47,381 bases of DNA from Lobulomyces angularis (Eukaryota; Chytridiomycota; Chytridiomycetes; Lobulomycetales; Lobulomycetaceae). Numbering within the stretch: position 1 is the first letter of the stretch; every line of letters begins with the position of its first letter. The notes below the pieces were generated by a model. The model was not told the origin of the DNA. It worked only from the letters and a program-made list of their open reading frames with translations, and did no database searches. The stretch lies in the NCBI GenBank assembly GCA_027604685.1, contig JADHYX010000162.1:1-47381 (forward strand), written 5' to 3'. Below, piece after piece: positions 34,773-45,884 of this stretch. The position numbers and the translations under genes were made by a program.

Positions 34773-35219
34773 ATGATATTTAAAGGTTTATCATCACAAT
34801 TATTAGAGTTAAGAGTACATTTATCTCCAAATTCTACCGGAAGTAAGGGATTAAGGTAAATTTTTTTTTAAAAAATTTTATCCAAATTAAAATCCTTTTT
34901 TTTTTTGATAGGGAATTCGTTAAATCGAACTATAAAAAAATAAAAGATGACAACCCAAAACTGCCTTTTCTTGTAAGAGAAGCTGAAAATTCACCAGCAA
35001 GAATTTTTGCACGTTATGGTAAAAACAATTTTCAAGCTTTTATTCACATTTTTTTTATTGATATAACAACTTTACTTTATTTATTATTTTATCTTAATTT
35101 TTGTAGCTAAAGGTTTCGAAAAAAGGTTGAATTTAGAAAATTTAAGTGAAAAACAAATTGAAGCTCAACTAAAAACATTGGAAGTTTTAACTGCTCCATC
35201 TTCGAAGCCTCAGTTTTAA
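34773..35219 (+). CDS. NDUFA2: NADH:ubiquinone oxidoreductase subunit NDUFA2 (B8)
   Basis: Three exons (34773-34855, 34912-35018, 35107-35219) give exactly 100 residues, the usual size. This accessory subunit of mitochondrial complex I has the thioredoxin-like L51/S25/CI-B8 fold. Conserved features are LLELRVHLSPNSTGSKGLRE near the N-terminus, KDDNPKLPFLVREAE, PARIFARYAKG and LNLENLSEKQIEAQLKTLE. There is no cleavable presequence, as expected for this subunit. It shows that the organism has, or recently had, a proton-pumping complex I, which narrows the possible lineage. No cysteine pair is present at the thioredoxin positions, which is allowed in this family. Confidence 0.93.
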
Positions 35220-35591
35220 AATAAGAAAAAATAATTTTGTTTTTTATTTAATTTTTTTTTTTAAATTATACACAATTACTTTAAAGAAATTGTGTTTCAA
35301 TTTCTCAACCTTTTTTTTTTATTTTTTAATTTTACTAAAATTTTAGAGGTAAAAAAAAAAAATTACTTGTTTAGCGTGAAAGCAATATCAATATTTGAAT
35401 TTTTTGTAAATAAAAAAAATAAAAATAAAAAAAAATAAAAAAAAAATCTGATCTACAATTAATCCATAAATATATTTATTTCTTTTACATATAATTAATA
35501 ATGAGCAGACTAAAATAACAATCAAAATAATCACAACATTTAGATAATACGTGATGCACAATTGCAAAAAAAAAAATTAAGTAATTTTTTG
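35220..35591. other. Convergent AT-rich 3' spacer, NDUFA2 / PEX11
   Basis: About 370 nt of A/T-run-rich sequence between two stop codons. No frame of interest was found. Confidence 0.5.
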
Positions 35592-36821
35592 TTAAAGTGC
35601 AGCCAACATCGGTAAGGAACCAGTGGCAGTGGTTATCGTACCAAGTCCAAACGCCATTTTAGGAGTAAAAAAACTTGGGGTTAATTCTAATCCTAAGGCG
35701 GGAAAGCAAATTGCATCAAAGATATCATGTACCATCAGTAGTAGTGATGCCTTACTTTCTCTAAAATTTTAAAAAAAAAGAACATTAAATCGATTTATAA
35801 ATATTAAATTTATTTTTACTCTTTCAAATTCTTAATGTAGGTAACCAATTGATTCTTTGTTTCTGGATCAGCCTCCATTTTTTTTGATGTTATTTGTCTT
35901 AAATGTTTATTTTCTAGTACTAATTTACGTTCAGCAATAGAATACTTGTATAAATTACACAAAATACTCAAAAATAGTCCAAATAACCAAAATTTATTTC
36001 CTCTATCAACAACTGACTTTTTTTGTTCTTTTGTAGATGTAATAAGGCCAATGGATTGGAACCATGAGATTGAATCAAATGCCAACCACTGAAAAAAAAA
36101 AAAAAAAAAAGGAACAGTTAAGCTTCATAGTTTTCGTTAATAACAAGGTTTTAAATTATTAAAAAAAATATATGTAAAAATAAATGCAGAGTATGAATTA
36201 CTAACTATTGCAAGACTTAAATTCTTTCCAACTGTAGTTGCCCTTATAAAATCATCTTTGATATTACTTGCTTTTCTTGCACCAACAATAAATTCTACCT
36301 TAAAATATATTTTTAAACCTCATTAAAATCAAATTATATATTTTTTATTGCTTTATTGAAAATTTATATCTTTTTTTTTTGAAGAAAAGTCATAAAAAAT
36401 TTTTTTGGTACCTGTCTACCAATCCTCATTAATTTTCTAGCTTGTCCAATGTTATTAGATAAGTTTAACAATTTTTCCCTAGACTCTTTACTAAAGCCAA
36501 TTGATTCTTCCAAAGACAAAAATTTTGTCAGAAGTTGTACTAATCTGTTTACACGATCTCTTCCATTTGTTGAGCTTAAAAAAAAGATAAAAGGAAAAAA
36601 AATTATGTTAAAGTTAATTACATTATAGTATAGGAAAGATAAAAAAAAAAAAGTAAGTTTTACCTTAATAGCTTTCTACAATTAAATTTAATTTTTTTTT
36701 TTTAAAAAATAAACAACCAGTTAAAAAAAATAAAAATAATGTTTTTAAAATTAAATAAAAGTTTTATTCTTAAAGTTATGTTTATTTACAAGGTCTTGTT
36801 AACTGTTTCAGTAGCGTTCAT
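35592..36821 (-). CDS. PEX11: Peroxisomal membrane protein PEX11
   Basis: Six exons (36821-36790, 36675-36664, 36574-36412, 36298-36206, 36088-35820, 35760-35592) give 245 residues, typical for Pex11, which elongates and divides peroxisomes. The N-terminus after splicing reads KTLKLLSSTNGRDRVNRLVQ, the conserved start of the amphipathic helices that bend membranes. GQARKLMRIGRQVEFIVGAR follows, then WLAFDSISWFQSIGL and a hydrophobic segment KFWLFGLFLSILCNLY. The C-terminal helix FDAICFPALGLELTP precedes a glycine-rich end. The second exon is only 12 nt; skipping it keeps the frame but deletes four residues of the conserved KLL(S)S motif, so I include it. PEX11 and PEP carboxykinase lie side by side, both compatible with growth on lipids, though this may be chance. 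Confidence 0.9.
36664..36675 (-). other. 12-nt microexon of PEX11
   Basis: AAAGCTATTAAG is flanked by AATTGTAG and GTAAAAC. It keeps phase (2 to 2) and supplies the K-L-L part of the conserved Pex11 N-terminus. Confidence 0.75.
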
Positions 36822-37171
36822 CTTAAAAGAATATGAAAAAATTCTCTAAAAATCCAGATTATTCGGTGACAGAATGCTATACGATGAACTAAACAAATAA
36901 GTGTTATTGTATGTGGATTGCTTTCTTGAGTTTACTTGGTAATTTTAAATTGAAAGAATCAATTTTCAGGGAAAATTAATTTTCCCAAATTTTTTTTTTC
37001 CTTTTGCAAGTCATTTTTACACATGAAAATGAAATATTGTTTAAACTTTTAAATGCAATAATTAATTTAAAGCTATTTTCAAGGAAAAACTTTGGATTTT
37101 AGACTCTTTTACTAATAAAATTCGCCATATTATAAATTTTTAAAAAGGAAAGAATTTATTCAAAGTGGCTT
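36822..37171. other. Spacer between PEPCK (upstream) and PEX11, both minus
   Basis: About 350 nt holding the PEPCK 3' end and the PEX11 promoter. No motif recognised. Confidence 0.45.
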
Positions 37172-39596
37172 TTAAACCTTCGGTCCTATAAAAAAAAAGG
37201 TTATAATCAATTTTTTTTTTGTAGAAACTTACCAGCAGCAAGAATATCTGGAGTAGCTTTATCAGCATAAGTAGCAAAATGATTAACAAACAATTTAGCA
37301 AGATCTTTAGTTGTTTTTTCAAATGACGCCTTATCACCAAGCCAAGATTTTCCAGGATTTAAAACGTCGCTAGGAACTCCAGGACAAGAAGTTGGAATGG
37401 AAAGATTAAATACATCGTAATTAACTACTCAATTATAAGAAACAGTGGTATAACAAACTATTCTTACCGTAAGAGGCTTTAGCTAGTTCTCCGGAATGAA
37501 TAGCTATTTCAATTTAGGTTAAAATAAAATAACTTCGTCACAAAAAAGCTTACCATCTATGATTGCACGCGAATATTTAAGAGAAATACGCTTACCAACA
37601 CCGTATGCTCCACCGTTCTATACCCAAAAAAAAATAAGGTTCCTTTGTTAATAACAAAAAAGTAATAAGTTTTAAGTTAATTACCCAACCAGTATTAATT
37701 AACCAAGCGTCGGCTTTATGCTGTTTCATTTTTTCAGCTAACATAGTGGCATACTTAACTGGATGCCAAACAAGGAAGGGTGCCCCAAAGCAAGTGCTAA
37801 AAATCATTTATTAAGAAAAACCAAAAAAAGGTACAGTAGTACGAAAATGTAGCTTCTGGTGAAACGACTCCTTCCTCAGTACCAGCAACCTTAGCAGTAT
37901 AACCTGAAATAAAATGGTACATAGCTTGAGCGGGAGTTAATTTTGAAACAGGTGGTAAAACTCCGAATGCGTCACATGTTAGAAGTATAATGTTGGAAGG
38001 ATGACCTCCCATACATGGAATTTTTGCGTTGGGAATGTGTTCTATTGGGTAAGCACATCTGGTGTTCTCAGTAAGTGAAGTGTCTGCATAATCAACTTCT
38101 CTTGAGTTACGATCAAAAATTACATTTTCTAAAACTGCACCGAATTTAATTGCATTGAAAATTTCTGGTTCCTTCTCTTGGGAAAGATCGATAGTTTTTG
38201 CGTAACAACCTCCTTCAATATTAAAAACACCATCATCAGACCAACAGTGTTCGTCGTCTCCAATTAAAAAACGATGTGGATCAGCAGACAAGGTAGTTTT
38301 ACCAGTACCACTAAGGCCGAAGAAAAGGGAAACATCTCCATTAGGTCCTTCATTCGCAGATGAGTGAAGAGAGAGAACTCCTTGTTTTGGCATAAGGTAA
38401 TGCATGACAGTAACTTGCAAATGAAAGTAAAAAACTTATTAATATTAACATAAACCTTACAAATTCCTTTTTTCATTTCTCCTGCGTACTGAGTTCCTAG
38501 AATGACCATTTCTCTTTTTTTAAAGTTTACAGACACAGAAGTTTGGGACGTCATACCTTGAAAAAATATGAACTGATTGAAAAAAAAATTTTTTTTTACC
38601 AGTAGTGTATCTATTAGCAGGGAACTGTCCTGCGTTAAATATGGTAAAATCTGGTTCCCCAAATTTTTCAAGTTCCTCATCACTTGGTCTGATTAACATG
38701 TTCCTCATGAATAACGCATGGTAAGCCCTAGCACAAACAACTCTTACTTTTATGCGATATTTTGGATCCCATCCTGCATAACCATCAAAAACATAGAGAC
38801 GGGTTCTAGTGTTCAAATAATCAACTGCTCTTTCTCTGTTTATCATAAAAGCATTTTCTGTAAGTTTAATGTTAACTGGGCCCCACCAAACATCTTTATT
38901 TGAAGAATCTTCATCAACAATTCTTTTATCTTTAGGAGACCTGCCCTACTCAAAAACAAAAACAAAATGTAAATAAAATTAAAATAAAATAAAAAAAATT
39001 TTAATTCATAAAAAATAGATGAATAAAGTGTTTGTGGAAAAAAAGAAAAAAAAAATATGCCTTACCTTTTTTTCCGCAGAGTCTGTAACGAGTGCACCAG
39101 CGGATGTTAAAGCAGTACCTTTCTCGAACTTAAGCGCTTCTTCATAGAGAACAGCGACACTAGCTTTTAAAAAAATTTATAGTGAGTTAATTTTTTTTTT
39201 TTTTTTGCAGATCAACTCTGTTCAGATTTCAAAACAATTATAAAAAGTAAATCGACAAAAAAAATGTTTATTTAAAACCAACCATTTCTAATAATTGGTT
39301 TTGTATAATCCACACCAGCTTCCCTATGTAATGCTTCATGGATAGGATCGTGATATTCAATTTCGTCTTGTTGAAACATCCTGCAAGTTAAACTAAAATT
39401 TTTTTAGAAAAGTTAAAAAAAATATTGAAAAATAACGTAGTAGAGGTCATACTTTTTTTTTTTTGTTAAGATGGTTTATTCTTAAAAAATTTTTGATGGA
39501 GGATTGTCGTAGTACAAAAGTATAAAATATTTTAATGATGCATGAGAAAAAAAATAACTTTGGAATTGAATTCAGACTATTTACTTACTTTTCCAT
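37172..39596 (-). CDS. PCK1: Phosphoenolpyruvate carboxykinase, ATP-dependent
   Basis: A many-exon gene of about 540 residues. It converts oxaloacetate plus ATP to phosphoenolpyruvate, the entry step of gluconeogenesis, in the cytosol. The fungal/bacterial ATP class is shown by [57 protein letters not shown], the kinase-1a P-loop [15 protein letters not shown], the metal-binding [33 protein letters not shown] and [20 protein letters not shown]. The C-terminus [12 protein letters not shown] matches yeast Pck1. The start is probably split: ATGGAAAA at 39596-39589, a donor GTAAGT, then an acceptor TTGCAG at about 39381, joining in frame to give MEKMFQQDE. Without it the ATG at 39379 ([11 protein letters not shown]) would serve. 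Presence fits growth on host lipid or protein. Confidence 0.96.
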
Positions 39597-39821
39597 CTAC
39601 TTTTATATAAAGTTGCAGCCTAATTTCTTTTGCTACAAACTTCTTAATTGTTTTAAAAAAGAACGTTTTTGTAGCAGCAAAATAGTCTAAGAAAAATTAA
39701 AAATTTTTTTGTTAGAAAGTGGGATTGATTTTCAATGTACAGGTTCTATTTTTTTTTTCTTACTTAAAACTTAAAAAAAGACGATTACAGTTATTAAAAA
39801 AAAATTAAATAAATGATAAAA

Positions 39822-40434
39822 TTAAATCAAATGTTCTAAATATGTATTTTTGTCAACAAAAACTTCCTTAAATTCAATACCATTAAAATTTTCATTAGAT
39901 TTTTTTGCGTTTTTTACTATCAATACCGCCAGCAAGTGGGAGCATATTAAACTTTTAAAAAAATTTGGATCCTTCTCTATCCTATTTTCATAGTTGCTCT
40001 CTAATATATTTTCATAATTCTCCTCACTGTGAAAATTTAATTCATTTTTGCAACTGCAGTAAAACGAGACAGGCAAAATTAAGAATTTTTCCTTTTTAAA
40101 ATTAAATAAAAACAAGCAAGAGTTTTTCCCATCCTCTTTCATCACTTTTGTTGCATTTAGTTCTTCCTTTGACTTTGATGAGCAAATTACTTTAGTTACT
40201 TTTTATTTTTATTTTTTATAAAAATTGGTTGATAAAATAAAAAAAAAAATGAAAGAATTAATCAATATTTTTTTTTTTTTTTTTTTTTTAGCTACTGTTT
40301 CCTTTATCAATGTGATCCAGTGCTGCTAACAGAAGCTTTTCACTAGTAAAATTTGACAACAAATACAAATTTTCTTCATTAATTTCAAACTCGTACAATA
40401 AAATTTCTAAAAGTTCAGGTGTATAAATCTTCAT
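39822..40434 (-). CDS. ZSWIM7: ZSWIM7/SWS1-like SWIM-domain recombination factor
   Basis: Exons 40434-40296 and 40198-39822 give 171 residues. SWS1 family proteins pair with Rad51 paralogues (Shu complex) and promote Rad51 filaments. The N-terminal part, FTSEKLLLAALDHIDKGNIT, matches the conserved leader of ZSWIM7 (FGSVLLGALDLVDRRSVT), and the zinc motif is CxC...CxH: FYCSCKN and, 35 residues later, ICSHLLAVLI. The spacing between the two halves is longer than usual and filled with an acidic Glu/Asn stretch. The intron has an alternative acceptor 9 nt downstream that also keeps frame; I prefer the first because it retains the VT-like residues. The family call rests on the motif order rather than high identity. 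Confidence 0.78.
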
Positions 40435-41002
40435 TTTTTTTTTGTGTTTTATTTTTTTTCATTTTATTTTATTTAGTGAATGAAAATTTAACTGAAATTT
40501 GTATTTTCTGGGTTTCGAAATCAAAAGATAGATTTGAATTTTTTAAACTTTACTTTTATTATTTTATGATCACAAGTTGATGTCCACCACCGTATTATTA
40601 ATGTAATTATTTTCTTTTAGGAATTTAAGATTTTTTGCTTTTGGAAGTTTCTATTGCAAAAAAGTTGAAGTTTTTTTGTTGCTAATGAGATGGTTTTATT
40701 AATTAGATGAGTTAAGCACGGCAGGTTTACCCAGCTGAAACCTTGTAAAGTAAAAATGTTCCTCATATTTTTTCAAATTATTGGTAATCATTCAGAAACC
40801 TATTAATTGAATTCTATTATAATGTGCAAATTTTTCAACAACTCACTATTTTTAATTTCATCTAATGGTTTTGTACAAAGAAGGTGTAAAGGACTAAAAT
40901 TATTAAAAAAAAAAAAATGATTTCTTGACTAATATTTTTAACTATTAAATATTTTTTCACAAAGTTAAATAACAAAAAAGACAAAACAAAAAAAAATAAA
41001 AT
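40435..41002. other. Spacer between TM9SF and ZSWIM7
   Basis: 568 nt. The central part holds the possible gene remnant listed at 40617-40895; the remainder is AT-rich with nothing recognisable. Confidence 0.45.
40617..40895 (-). pseudogene. Possible ankyrin-like gene fragment
   Basis: A minus-strand open stretch from 40895 reads SPLHLLCTKPLDEIKNSELL and goes on LHIIIEFN to a stop at 40803, which resembles half an ankyrin repeat (TPLHLAC...LL..LIE.GADVN). A GTGAGT donor inside it can be joined in phase to an acceptor at about 40740, reaching a second open stretch (SWVNLPCLTHLINKT...) that ends at 40617. No start codon or upstream exon is visible in the 100 nt before TM9SF ends, so it looks like a remnant or a piece of a gene I cannot resolve. 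The weak ankyrin match may be chance. Confidence 0.25.
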
Positions 41003-43491
41003 TTAATCTATCTTGATACTACCATAAATTTTTCTTACAAAAAAGAAACAGGTTGCAAACCCAATTGTACCCTAAAATAAAACTTTAATTTAATGTTACA
41101 TATTCTATGACTTACAGTTAAAATAAAGAAAAGTAAACTGATCACAAATGTCCATCCGAAGTACAGCAGGGTTGAAGTAAAAGTGGTTATCTTTAATCTC
41201 GTTGCATAATACTATAAAAATTAAATTTTAAAAAAAAATTAAGTTATATTTTTCAGTTTTAATGAAAAATACCATTATTCCATAAAGAAATATATAGAAA
41301 GCAGCTGAGCCACTAGTGAGGAATGCTCTCCACCACCACCGATAATCTTCAGCACAAAGATGGAAATAGCACATCAATATTGTCACCCCTGAACAAGTCA
41401 GTATTAATACCGAAAATACTAAAAACAAAAATCCAAAAACGTAATAAATTCTATGATTCCAAATACTATTCATAATAAAAAATAATTCGATAAAAACTGC
41501 GCCAAATGGTAAAATTCCACCCATTAAAATTGATGGTAAAGGTTTCAAATAAAAGGCCTACAATAACTTTAAAAAGAGTTTTTGTAAATAAACATACTTG
41601 CTCTGGAATTTGGCGAGGAATTTGATTTGTACGTACTGGGTGCTCTATTCTCTAAAGGAAATTACAGGTTTATTTCAAAAATTATTATTATTACTTCTCT
41701 TTTGAATCCAAAATAAGCACCAACAAAACATAGCGGTAATGAAACTAAAAACCACATGGAAACTAACGCAATCATAGTAGAGAATCCAACTGCACCAGAT
41801 GAGTTCGCCCCAATTAGAAAGAAATTTAACAAAAAAAAAACTCCAAAAACAATTCTATAAAATGACTTATGTTAAATATTGTATATATATATATATATTG
41901 TTTACCCTGGAATGAATGTAGCAGTAACAAGAACGTTTCTTTTCCATTTCTCTCCACCAAACATTTTATACATTCGGGCAGAAAAATATCCTGCAATACT
42001 ACCAAAGAAAACGAAGAAAAGTAGCATAACTGTAGATAAAGATCCACGGCTTGAGGGAGAAAGAAAACCAAGAACGGCAAAGACTAAAATTAAAAATAGT
42101 TATTAAATTAATCTCAAATATATATACATAATGTAATCCCAGTCATCAAAAATAATTGAGCTCCAGTTCCAACAAATACTGATAATAACATAAATTTGTT
42201 TGGAGGTCTGAAAACATCACCATGAACCAATTTCCATCCAAAATCTTCTTGAATATCTTCTTGTGTTTCAAGTTGATTGTATCGTGAAATGTCTTTATGC
42301 AATGCTCGTAAAAGTATCATTGCTACCATACCCGTTAAAAACAAAACAATAACAATTGAGTTTATTAAACTAAACCAATGAATTTTTGCATCAAAAACAT
42401 ATAAATAATTATCCCATCTTGTTCCCCAAGAGGTTTCACTGTCCTTTTTTAAATATTAAATTAAAATAAAAAAAAAAAAATATCATAAATAAAATCAAAA
42501 AAGTAAATATATTACCTCCCACGTTACTGAGTAATAATAAGGAACTTTAGTTTCTCGTTCTTCGCTTAAATGAAGTCCTGGTTGGTTTGGTGCCCTGCAA
42601 TCAAAATCTACAACATCTTCATTGGGAGCAACACTATAAATTAATAATAACAACAATTAAATAAAGAAAATTATTTTACCTGCTAGGTATTATTAAAACT
42701 CCAACTACTCGATATTTATCATTTTTTTTTTGATGATGCACCATAATTTTTATATCAAATACGTTGTTAATATATGCTTTGTCATCTAATTTTACTTTCC
42801 CAAACTCAAATCCAATGCTATAAAATACTGTTCCAGAATTAGGATCTTGAGTTTGTCTGGCCGCAGGTAAGCCATCAATAACCCTAAAAAAAATAAAAAA
42901 AATTGGAAAATTGCACACTAAAAGAAGTTTACCAATTATGTTGATATTCCAAACTAATTCTTTCATTTAAAAGCTTTGCGTCATCTGCAGGAACAACAGA
43001 ATCACACCACTTTTGGCAAGTTAAAGGTTCCTTCATATTTAACTAAAAAAAAAAAAAAAAAAACCTATATAACCGAAAATTTTCCAAATTTTTAAAATAT
43101 ACTTGTAGTGAGGAGTGATATAAACGATCTCCAAACAATATACTTCCTAAACTTTCAGAAACTGCTGTAGAATTTGCTTCTTTAGCACAAAAGTGAAATT
43201 CCTCTAGTTAAATTTTTTTATTTTTTTTTTTATTAATTCCATTATAAATTTTATTTTTTTCCGTACTGTTGTAAAAATCATATGGTAAAATCTATAAAAA
43301 AAGAAAAAAAAATTTAATAAAAAGTTTAGAAAAGAAAATCAAAAAAAAGACAATTTAAATACCGTATTAGATGAAGATAAAGCGTTAACAAATAAGGGTA
43401 CTGATGCTCCTTTATCATAGTCAATAGGTGCAACTCCAGGTAAGTAAAATGAAGTAGTAACTGCGATCAGTAATGGTGCAACTAACTTCAT
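41003..43491 (-). CDS. TM9SF: TM9 superfamily (nonaspanin/EMP70) membrane protein
   Basis: About thirteen exons, roughly 620 residues. The signal sequence (KLVAPLLIAVTTSFYLPGVAP) leads into a large luminal domain with LPYDFYNKEFHFC, GSILFGDRLYHSSLQ, CQKWC, YQHNW and WGTRWDNYLYV. Nine membrane segments follow, including LINSIVIVLFLTGMVAMILL and FWGWTF-like helices near the end. Other landmarks are EDFGWKLVHGDVFRPP and GSSGAVGFSTM. This is the diagnostic nonaspanin pattern. The protein ends in KIKID, the KxD/E-type signal for COPI binding and Golgi retention known for this family. Nonaspanins act in Golgi/endosome membrane-protein sorting and cell adhesion. TM9SF2/4 versus TM9SF1/3 was not resolved. 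Confidence 0.93.
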
Positions 43492-43749
43492 CTTAATCTG
43501 TTTTTTTTTTGTGTTACACAAAATGTATTTTCCAGCAAATATTCAAACAAAATTGAAAAAAAATAGAATTTGAAGAAAAATTCAGTAATTATAATTTGTT
43601 AAATTACAAAATTTTTAGTTCGAAGAAAAATTTTTTTATTTTTTTTTTTATTCAACATTTTAATTTTTTTTTTTTTTTTTAAGTAGAACTTTATCAATAT
43701 CAGATGTTGTCTAGAAAGTTTTTAATTAATTAATTAAATAATTCACAGA

Positions 43750-45464
43750 CTAAAACTTTATTTTTTTTCCTTTAAATTCTGTAACAATTCCTCTTTTTTT
43801 TACCACCTTTTTTATTTTTGACTTATTGTCCTCAATTTGATGAAAACTTCTCTTATTGCTAATTGCTGTTGTTTTACTTTCATCATCAGCCTTAATATCG
43901 TCATCATCGTCAAAAGTAATTTTACTTCCAGTAAAACTAACTATTCCCAAATTTTGAGATTTTTTGGCCTGCCACGAGGGGTGTAAATTTTCAACAATTT
44001 TGGGCTGTGAAATAATATTTTTTCCATTAGCTGGAAGTTTTATCGAGTGATTATTATTGGTATTTTGCACTGTAAATGATTCTTCTGTCACATCATCACC
44101 AAACGTAATTTTTTTCCCTACAAAATCCTTTATTACTGGTGCCTGTGCTTTTTTAGCTTTCCACGATGGGTGCAGACTTTCTAATTCCTGCTTTTTCTGC
44201 TCTATTTTTAATAAATGTTTTGCACTTTTTCCATATTTTTTTTCCCATTCTCTATTTTTATTTTATTTTTTAATATTGAAAAAAGATGAAAAAAAAAAAA
44301 AAAACATACGCTCTTCTTTCTCGTTGTCCTTTCCTGTTTTTTTTTGGAACTTCCGGTTCAGCTTCTATATCAGCTTCATCATCAACATCGCTATAATTTT
44401 CGAAATCAGAGTAATCTATTTCACTGGAGTCAATTAATTTTTTCTCATTCGCATTATTAGGTTCAAATGTTTTCAAATCAATTTCCAAAACTTTCTCCGA
44501 ATTATTTTTCTTAATGCCAGCCTTGTTAACATCGGCAATATTTTGGGCGGCAATATTACTAGTATTTGAGGAAACTTTTATTTTAGATATTTTAGCGAGT
44601 AACTCATCATTATCTAATACTTGAAAATCCTTTTTTCTAATCCTTTCCTTTTTAGGTTTTTTCTCTCCCTTGCCTGTAATTAAAAAAATTAAATCCTTTA
44701 AACAACTGTTTAGTTCATCTTGTACACATTTTTGTTTGATTAGTTTTTCAATTAAACTTTTGTGTATATTTCCATCGGATTCTATACATTCACTAGAGTT
44801 AAAATTTTTAACCGCATTTAAACAAAGTTCTTTTTCCGGTAATTCAGAATTTGTTAAGATTTCAATTAGTTCACTTTTGGCTATGCATGGTAAGTTTATT
44901 TTCTAAAAATACTGAATTTAAAATTTAAGTTAAACAGAATAATCCATATACTTTAAGCGTTTCTATCTCCTGCGTTATCTTTGAAATTTGAGCGTTCATA
45001 CAATTTTGATTTTCAGTGTCCCTAAATAAATAAAGAAAAAACATAAAATAAAAAAAAAAAGGTTTTTTTTTTATTTTTCAATTTATTTTTATGAAAACTC
45101 ACTTTAACTTTAATTCTTTTAATTGTCTAATCATTTTTAATGACAAAAATTTTTTAGCTTTTTTTAAACTTTTGGTAACTTCTTTATGAAGATGAAACTA
45201 GAGAAAAAAAATTAAAAATTAAAATAAAAAGATAAAAATAACTAAAACAATCATAAGCATCATTTAAATTTTTTAATTTATTTTTATTCTTTACTTTCAT
45301 TTTAATTAAAAAGAAAAGTAACATACCAATTTGGTCTTCAGTTTTTCTTTTTTTGATTCATCAAATTGATATTTTCTAGATGGAATTTTTTTTTTTAACT
45401 TTAAATAATTTGGTCTATATTTATTGACTTTTTTTGATTTATTGTTTAAATTGTCTGCTTCCAT
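43750..45464 (-). CDS. BUD22: BUD22/SRFBP1-like nucleolar ribosome biogenesis factor
   Basis: About six exons, roughly 430 residues. Bud22 is a nucleolar protein needed for 40S subunit and 18S rRNA maturation. The N-terminus is very basic (KYRPNYLKLKKKIPSRKYQF), followed by helices (FHLHKEVTKSLKKAKKFLSL, QLKELKLK) and a Cys-containing middle. Then come an acidic stretch (DYSDFENYSDVDDEADIEAE) and the family signature KKNRKGQRERR REWEKKYGKSAKHL with LHPSWKAKK. The LHPSWxAKK...K(I)TF unit occurs twice, which is unusual. The protein ends KGKKIKF, a repeat of the basic G-K-K-I-x-F pattern. The ATG at 45464 is preceded by A-rich leader. The low complexity makes exon edges uncertain, but the C-terminal motif is characteristic. 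Confidence 0.85.
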
Positions 45465-45884
45465 TTCAAAAATAAATAAAAAAAAAAAAAAATTAAGAAA
45501 AAAATTTTTATTTTTTTTAAGTAAAACTTTTTAATTTTTAATAACAAAAACTATTTTTTTTTAATAAAGTACTGTCAATTGCAATAATTTGCTGTTTTTT
45601 ATTTTTATTTATATTTTCTAAAAAGAAGTTTTATGAAAATCGATTTTGCCTTGTTGTCAAAATAAAAATATTTCATCTATAAGGTAAAACCAAATACTTT
45701 AAAATAAATTAATAAAAAAAAAAAAAAAAAATTTTTAATTAAAATAAATTAATAAAAAAAAAAAAAAAAAATTTTAATTAAATAAATTTAAAAATACTTC
45801 AATTTCTGACTCAATCAATCTTTCAAAAGTTCACTATATATTTTTAATTTTTTTTTTACTTATTAAATTTTTATTTTTTTTTTG
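45465..45884. promoter_or_regulatory. Divergent AT-rich spacer between BUD22 (-) and the F-box-like gene (+)
   Basis: 420 nt containing both promoters and a tandem 40-nt duplication. Otherwise homopolymer-rich and featureless. Confidence 0.5.
45701..45779. repeat. Tandem duplication of a 40-nt AT-rich unit
   Basis: AAAATAAATTAAT followed by an 18-A run and TTTTTAATT appears at 45701-45740 and again at 45741-45779 with one T missing. A third copy starts (AAATAAATT) but breaks off. Confidence 0.9.

Noticed and set aside
41881..41899. AT dinucleotide microsatellite in a TM9SF intron
   Set aside because: Ordinary simple repeat in an AT-rich intron.
44057..44437. 126-codon plus-strand frame
   Set aside because: Antisense to BUD22 and Phe/Ile-rich in the way T-rich shadows are.
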